From contig WYBB01000086.1 in assembly GCA_011526585.1 (NCBI GenBank), positions 1 to 36,271 on the forward strand: a stretch of DNA of 36,271 bases, given 5' to 3'. Below the pieces are notes generated by a model that was given only the letters and a program-made list of their open reading frames with translations, was not told where the DNA came from and ran no database searches. The DNA comes from Deltaproteobacteria bacterium. GTDB lineage: Bacteria; Myxococcota_A; UBA9042; PHBI01. How positions within the stretch are numbered: position 1 is the first letter of the stretch; every line of letters starts with the position of its first letter. This document shows, piece after piece, positions 33,582 through 36,271 of the stretch. A program made the position numbers and the translations under genes.

Positions 33582-34568
33582 GTGGCGATGATGATTCCGA
33601 AGAACCTGCAACGCCGACTCACGCTCTGGTCGGCCCTCGTGCTCGTCGCCATGGCGGCGCCCGCGCACGCCGGCACCTGGGCCACCTCCTTCGACCCGCG
33701 CGCGCTCGAGACCCTGGCGATCCCCGGCCGCACCCGCGTCACCCTCGTCGCCGCCGGCGCCCCCTCGCCCGCGCTCGACGACGCGCGCGAGGCGCTCGGC
33801 GCGGCGCTCAAGTCCGCCGGGCGCTGGACCGCCGTCGACTTCGACCTCGTGCGCGAGCACGACGAAGCGCTCGGCGACCGCGAGATCCTCGAGCTCGAGC
33901 GCGCCGCGCGCGTCGTCGAGGCGGTGTGGATCCTGCGCCTCGTCCCGGCGAGCGAAGACGGCGGCCCGCCCACCGCGGTCGTCAACGTCTACGCCCCGCT
34001 CGGCGCGCTCATCGGCGGCTTCCACGTCGCGCGCGGGCAGGCGCCGTACGTCGTCGACGGCGCCCGCGACCCCGCCGCCGAGTACCTGCGCCAGCGGATC
34101 TCACCCGTCGTCGCGGGTCGCATCGTCGAGACCCGCGACGAGGCGTCCTTCACCTTCGAGGGAGGCTTCGCCAAGGACGGCACCCGCCTCGCCGAGCCAC
34201 GCGACCTCTACCTCGCCATGGGCCGCGACGACCTGGTCACGCGCTACGACGACGCGAGCGAATCGCGCACCATCTGGACGCTCGTCTCGGGCGGCGCGAT
34301 CTTCGTCGGCACGATCCTCTTCATGCAGGACGTCTTCGACGACGGCGGGATCCCGACCCTGGACATCGGCGCGCTCGGGGTGAGCGGCGCGGTCGTCGGC
34401 GGCCTCGGCGCCATCGGCCTCGTCTACGCGCTGACGATCGATCCCGACCCGCTCGACTTCGACGGCAAGGTCGACGCGGTGCGCAGATACAACGGTGAGC
34501 TCAAGCCGCGCTTCGACCTCTCGGTGAGCCCGGGCGGCGCGACCGTCACCCTCGGCGGCGCATTCTAG
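33582..34568 (+). CDS. Exported or membrane protein of unknown function
   Basis: 328 residues from GTG 33582, which has GGAAG six bases upstream; ATG 33588 and 33591 are alternatives. A signal peptide (RRLTLWSALVLVAMAAPAHA, cleavage after residue 30) leads to a mixed alpha/beta region (35-215; VTLVAAGAPSPALDDAREAL, then AVWILRLVPA) that looks like an outer-membrane-integrity or lipoprotein sensor fold but matches nothing I can name. Two C-terminal hydrophobic segments (about 230-248 and 262-285) are separated by an acidic turn. The last 30 residues form strands (FDLSVSPGGATVTLGGAF) like the end of a small outer-membrane protein. Function unknown. Confidence 0.75.
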   Translation: MAMMIPKNLQRRLTLWSALVLVAMAAPAHAGTWATSFDPRALETLAIPGRTRVTLVAAGAPSPALDDAREALGAALKSAGRWTAVDFDLVREHDEALGDREILELERAARVVEAVWILRLVPASEDGGPPTAVVNVYAPLGALIGGFHVARGQAPYVVDGARDPAAEYLRQRISPVVAGRIVETRDEASFTFEGGFAKDGTRLAEPRDLYLAMGRDDLVTRYDDASESRTIWTLVSGGAIFVGTILFMQDVFDDGGIPTLDIGALGVSGAVVGGLGAIGLVYALTIDPDPLDFDGKVDAVRRYNGELKPRFDLSVSPGGATVTLGGAF

Positions 34569-34599
34569 CGCCCGACCCGCGCGTGCAAAGAACGAACGA

Positions 34600-34628
34600 G
34601 GGCGCGACGAGGCGACCCTACGGTCGCC
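34600..34628. terminator. Hairpin between convergent genes, possible third REP-like unit
   Basis: GGCGACC (34611-34617) pairs with GGTCGCC (34622-34628) around CTAC. Alternatively GGGCGC (34600-34605) pairs with GCGACCC (34612-34618) with one bulged A around GACGAG. The second fold, followed by TACG, resembles the unit at 394-420. It lies between the stops of two convergent genes. Confidence 0.45.
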
Positions 34629-34675
34629 GCAGGAGCAACCGAGTGAAGCCGCACCCGCATGTCGCAGCCGCGGAC

Positions 34676-36271
34676 TCAGCGGAAGTCGGGCGTGTAGTAG
34701 ATCCCCGGCATCGCCGCGTCGACCGTGTAGCTCACGCCGACCTCGAGCACGTCGTCGGGCAGCGCGACGAGCTGGCAGTTGACCGATCCCGAGCCACCGT
34801 GCGGGCAGCCGCCGTTGATCTTGGCGTAGTACACGCCCGGCCAACGCGGATCGGCGTCGGCCCAGTAGGCGACGCCCGGCACCAGCACGCCGGCGTTGAA
34901 GTCCCAGACGCGGCAGCGTGACCCGGCGGCGCTGCCACCGTTGACGCACTCGCGCACCGCCGGCTGGCACGGGCTCGGGTACGGGCGCGAGCCGTCGCCC
35001 CTGTCGCAGCCGACGTTCTCCCGGAAGAGACCGCCGTCGGGGCAGAATTCGGCGTGCGAGGTGCCGCAGGCGACGTAGTTGCGCACGTAGTCGATCTCGA
35101 AGACCTGCTGCGCGAAGTTGGCCTGCTTGTCCGGCGCGACCCAGGTGGAGTGGTTGAGGATCCAGTAGAACGGGCTCTTCGGGAAGTTCTCCGCCGAGTA
35201 TGGCGCCAGGTGCGAGGGCGCGCCCTCGGTCAGCGTCGCGTGGGTGCCGACCGTGATCGTCCCGATCTTCACGTTGTTGATGTAGTAGTCGAGGCGCCCG
35301 CCGCCCTCGTCGGTCCACTCGACCGCGAAGAGGTGGTGGCGCGTCCAGAACTCCGCGGCCTGGCGCTCGCGGGTGGTGAAGCCCTTGGACATGTGGGTCG
35401 AGACGCCGCCCTTGGCGGTGCAGTCGGCCGAGCCCTCGGCGTCGATCTCCTGTCCGCTCGAGGCGAGATAGCAACGCCCCGAGTGGAAGGTCTGGTAGAC
35501 CTCGTCGGCGTTGTCGCGCGCCTCCATGACGTCGATCTCGCCGCCGTCGTAAGGCCAGCCGCCTTCGAGCGGCATGAGCCAGGTCGCCGGGAACGCCCCC
35601 TGCCCCTTGGGGATCTTCGCCTTGGCCTCGAAGCGCCCGCGCAGCTGCGCGACGCCGCCCTCGTGCTCGAAGCCGGCGGGATCGGTGTAGAGGTTGTGGT
35701 TGGGCGGGTAGCTCATCAGCCCGCCGTTGAGGATCGGGCAGGTCAGGTTCCGGAAGCCGAGCGTCGGCGCGTAATCGATGTTGTCGCGGCAGGCGTAGGT
35801 GCGGTTGGCGTAGTACACGCCGGGCCAGCGCGGGTCGGCGTCGACCCAGTAGCTGACGTCGCTCTTCTCGAGCACGTTGGGCGGGAAGCCGTAGACCGTG
35901 CAGTTGACGCCGCTGAAGGTACCGCCGTGCGGGCAGCCGCCGTTGACGGGCGCGTAGTAGACGCCCGGCCAGCGCGGGTCGGGATCGACCCAGTAGCTCA
36001 CGCCCTGGACGAGCACGCCCGGCGCGAAGCCGTGGATCTGACAGTTCGGGCTGCCGCCCGTGCCGCCGAAGATGCAGGACGCCTCGACCGGCGCCTTCGT
36101 CGCGAAGAGGCGCAGCGTGCCCTTGCCGGCCGCGTCGACCAGGACCTGCGTCGGGTCGAAGCGCGCCGACCAGTGCCCCGCATAGTCGGTCGCCATCCAG
36201 TTGACCATCATGTAGAGGGTCCAGGTGCACTTGTCGAGGTCGGCCAGGCGGTCGCGGATGAGCTGCGAGTA
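34676..36271 (-). CDS. GH16 glucanase-like enzyme with inserted repeat modules (N-terminus outside window)
   Basis: 531 residues, open to the right edge, so the start and any signal peptide lie beyond it. The catalytic signature GGEIDVMEARDN (bases 35516-35545) holds both Glu of the GH16 ExDxxE motif (E at 35537-35539 and 35522-35524). Flanking GH16 segments are RFEAKAKIPKGQGAFPATWLM, HLFAVEWTDEGGGRLDYYINN and a C-terminal strand WILNHSTWV. Between the early strand GTLRLFATK and the sugar-binding strands sit two copies of a module with YWVDxDPRWPGVYYA and NC-x-V-x-GFPPNVL. Two more copies form the C-terminus. GH16 enzymes cut beta-1,3/1,4-glucans such as laminarin or algal galactans; substrate not readable. 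It could be T2SS cargo. Confidence 0.88.
   Translation of the reverse strand, partial: YSQLIRDRLADLDKCTWTLYMMVNWMATDYAGHWSARFDPTQVLVDAAGKGTLRLFATKAPVEASCIFGGTGGSPNCQIHGFAPGVLVQGVSYWVDPDPRWPGVYYAPVNGGCPHGGTFSGVNCTVYGFPPNVLEKSDVSYWVDADPRWPGVYYANRTYACRDNIDYAPTLGFRNLTCPILNGGLMSYPPNHNLYTDPAGFEHEGGVAQLRGRFEAKAKIPKGQGAFPATWLMPLEGGWPYDGGEIDVMEARDNADEVYQTFHSGRCYLASSGQEIDAEGSADCTAKGGVSTHMSKGFTTRERQAAEFWTRHHLFAVEWTDEGGGRLDYYINNVKIGTITVGTHATLTEGAPSHLAPYSAENFPKSPFYWILNHSTWVAPDKQANFAQQVFEIDYVRNYVACGTSHAEFCPDGGLFRENVGCDRGDGSRPYPSPCQPAVRECVNGGSAAGSRCRVWDFNAGVLVPGVAYWADADPRWPGVYYAKINGGCPHGGSGSVNCQLVALPDDVLEVGVSYTVDAAMPGIYYTPDFR
34691..34951 (-). repeat. C-terminal pair of the GH16 Cys/Trp module
   Basis: Two units (34823-34951 and 34691-34822). 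The first keeps AYWADADPRWPGVYYA; the second is more diverged (SYTVDAAMPGIYYTPDF). Both carry a Gly/Cys stretch like NGGCPHGG and a following NCQL or RCRV. Confidence 0.8.
35807..36079 (-). repeat. Internal pair of the GH16 Cys/Trp module
   Basis: Two units (35951-36079 and 35807-35950) with SYWVDPDPRWPGVYYA and SYWVDADPRWPGVYYA. The DNA of the core is also very similar between units, including the GTAGTA-CGCCCGGCCAGCG-type stretches, so duplication was fairly recent. They interrupt the GH16 domain. Confidence 0.8.

Overview
The window is very GC-rich (roughly 70% by eye) with strong G/C preference at third codon positions. It carries features typical of Myxococcota (Deltaproteobacteria sensu lato): a complete type II secretion (T2SS) operon including gspN, cysteine-rich lipoproteins, a sigma-54 activator with an FHA domain, near-consensus sigma-54 promoters and Hcp-like Sel1 proteins. 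A Polyangia-like member is my best guess. No tRNA, rRNA, CRISPR array or insertion sequence was seen.

Layout. (1) 1-1302: the 3' end of a Cys-rich protein converges on a lipoprotein-like alpha/beta hydrolase, with a long REP-like palindrome between them. (2) 1412-16769: one T2SS operon, gspC-D-E-F-(64-aa membrane protein)-G-H-I-J-K-L-M-N, mostly with overlapping or abutting genes, behind a sigma-54 promoter (TGGCAC-N5-TTGCA). No prepilin peptidase (gspO) or pilotin is present. (3) 16838-17872: a lipoprotein made of a repeated 16-cysteine module. (4) 17971-24644: a second operon behind a perfect-consensus sigma-54 promoter: a PqqD/RRE-like protein, a PylC-like ATP-grasp ligase, a fold-type III PLP decarboxylase, a urea-transporter/M23-peptidase fusion, a TPR protein with a probable outer-membrane barrel, and a periplasmic TPR protein. 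Four of the five junctions overlap by 4 or 59 bases. This is the best candidate for an undescribed system. (5) 24789-27897: a bacterial PARG-like protein and an L,D-transpeptidase, each with TTGAC(A/G) starting exactly 35 bases before its start codon (predicted leaderless). An imperfect direct repeat flanks the PARG gene. (6) 27918-30387, minus strand: an RgpF-like glycan protein and an RNase A-like polymorphic toxin with an adjacent probable immunity gene. (7) 30719-34568: an FHA-AAA+-Fis sigma-54 activator, a Cys-paired Sel1 protein and an exported protein of unknown function. (8) 34676-36271, minus strand, running off the right edge: a GH16 glucanase with a repeated Cys/Trp module inserted in the catalytic domain and repeated again at the C-terminus.

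How the parts may work together. The T2SS exports folded proteins across the outer membrane; the flanking Cys-rich proteins and the GH16 enzyme are the kind of cargo it could carry, but nothing in the sequence proves that. The second operon combines an amino-acid-activating ligase, a decarboxylase and a possible peptide-binding domain in the cytoplasm with a channel-plus-endopeptidase in the inner membrane and TPR proteins beyond it. That reads as a make-and-move pathway for a small amine or modified peptide, or as a cell-wall-linked function. Both large operons have sigma-54 promoters and a sigma-54 activator lies in the window, so common control is possible but only inferred.
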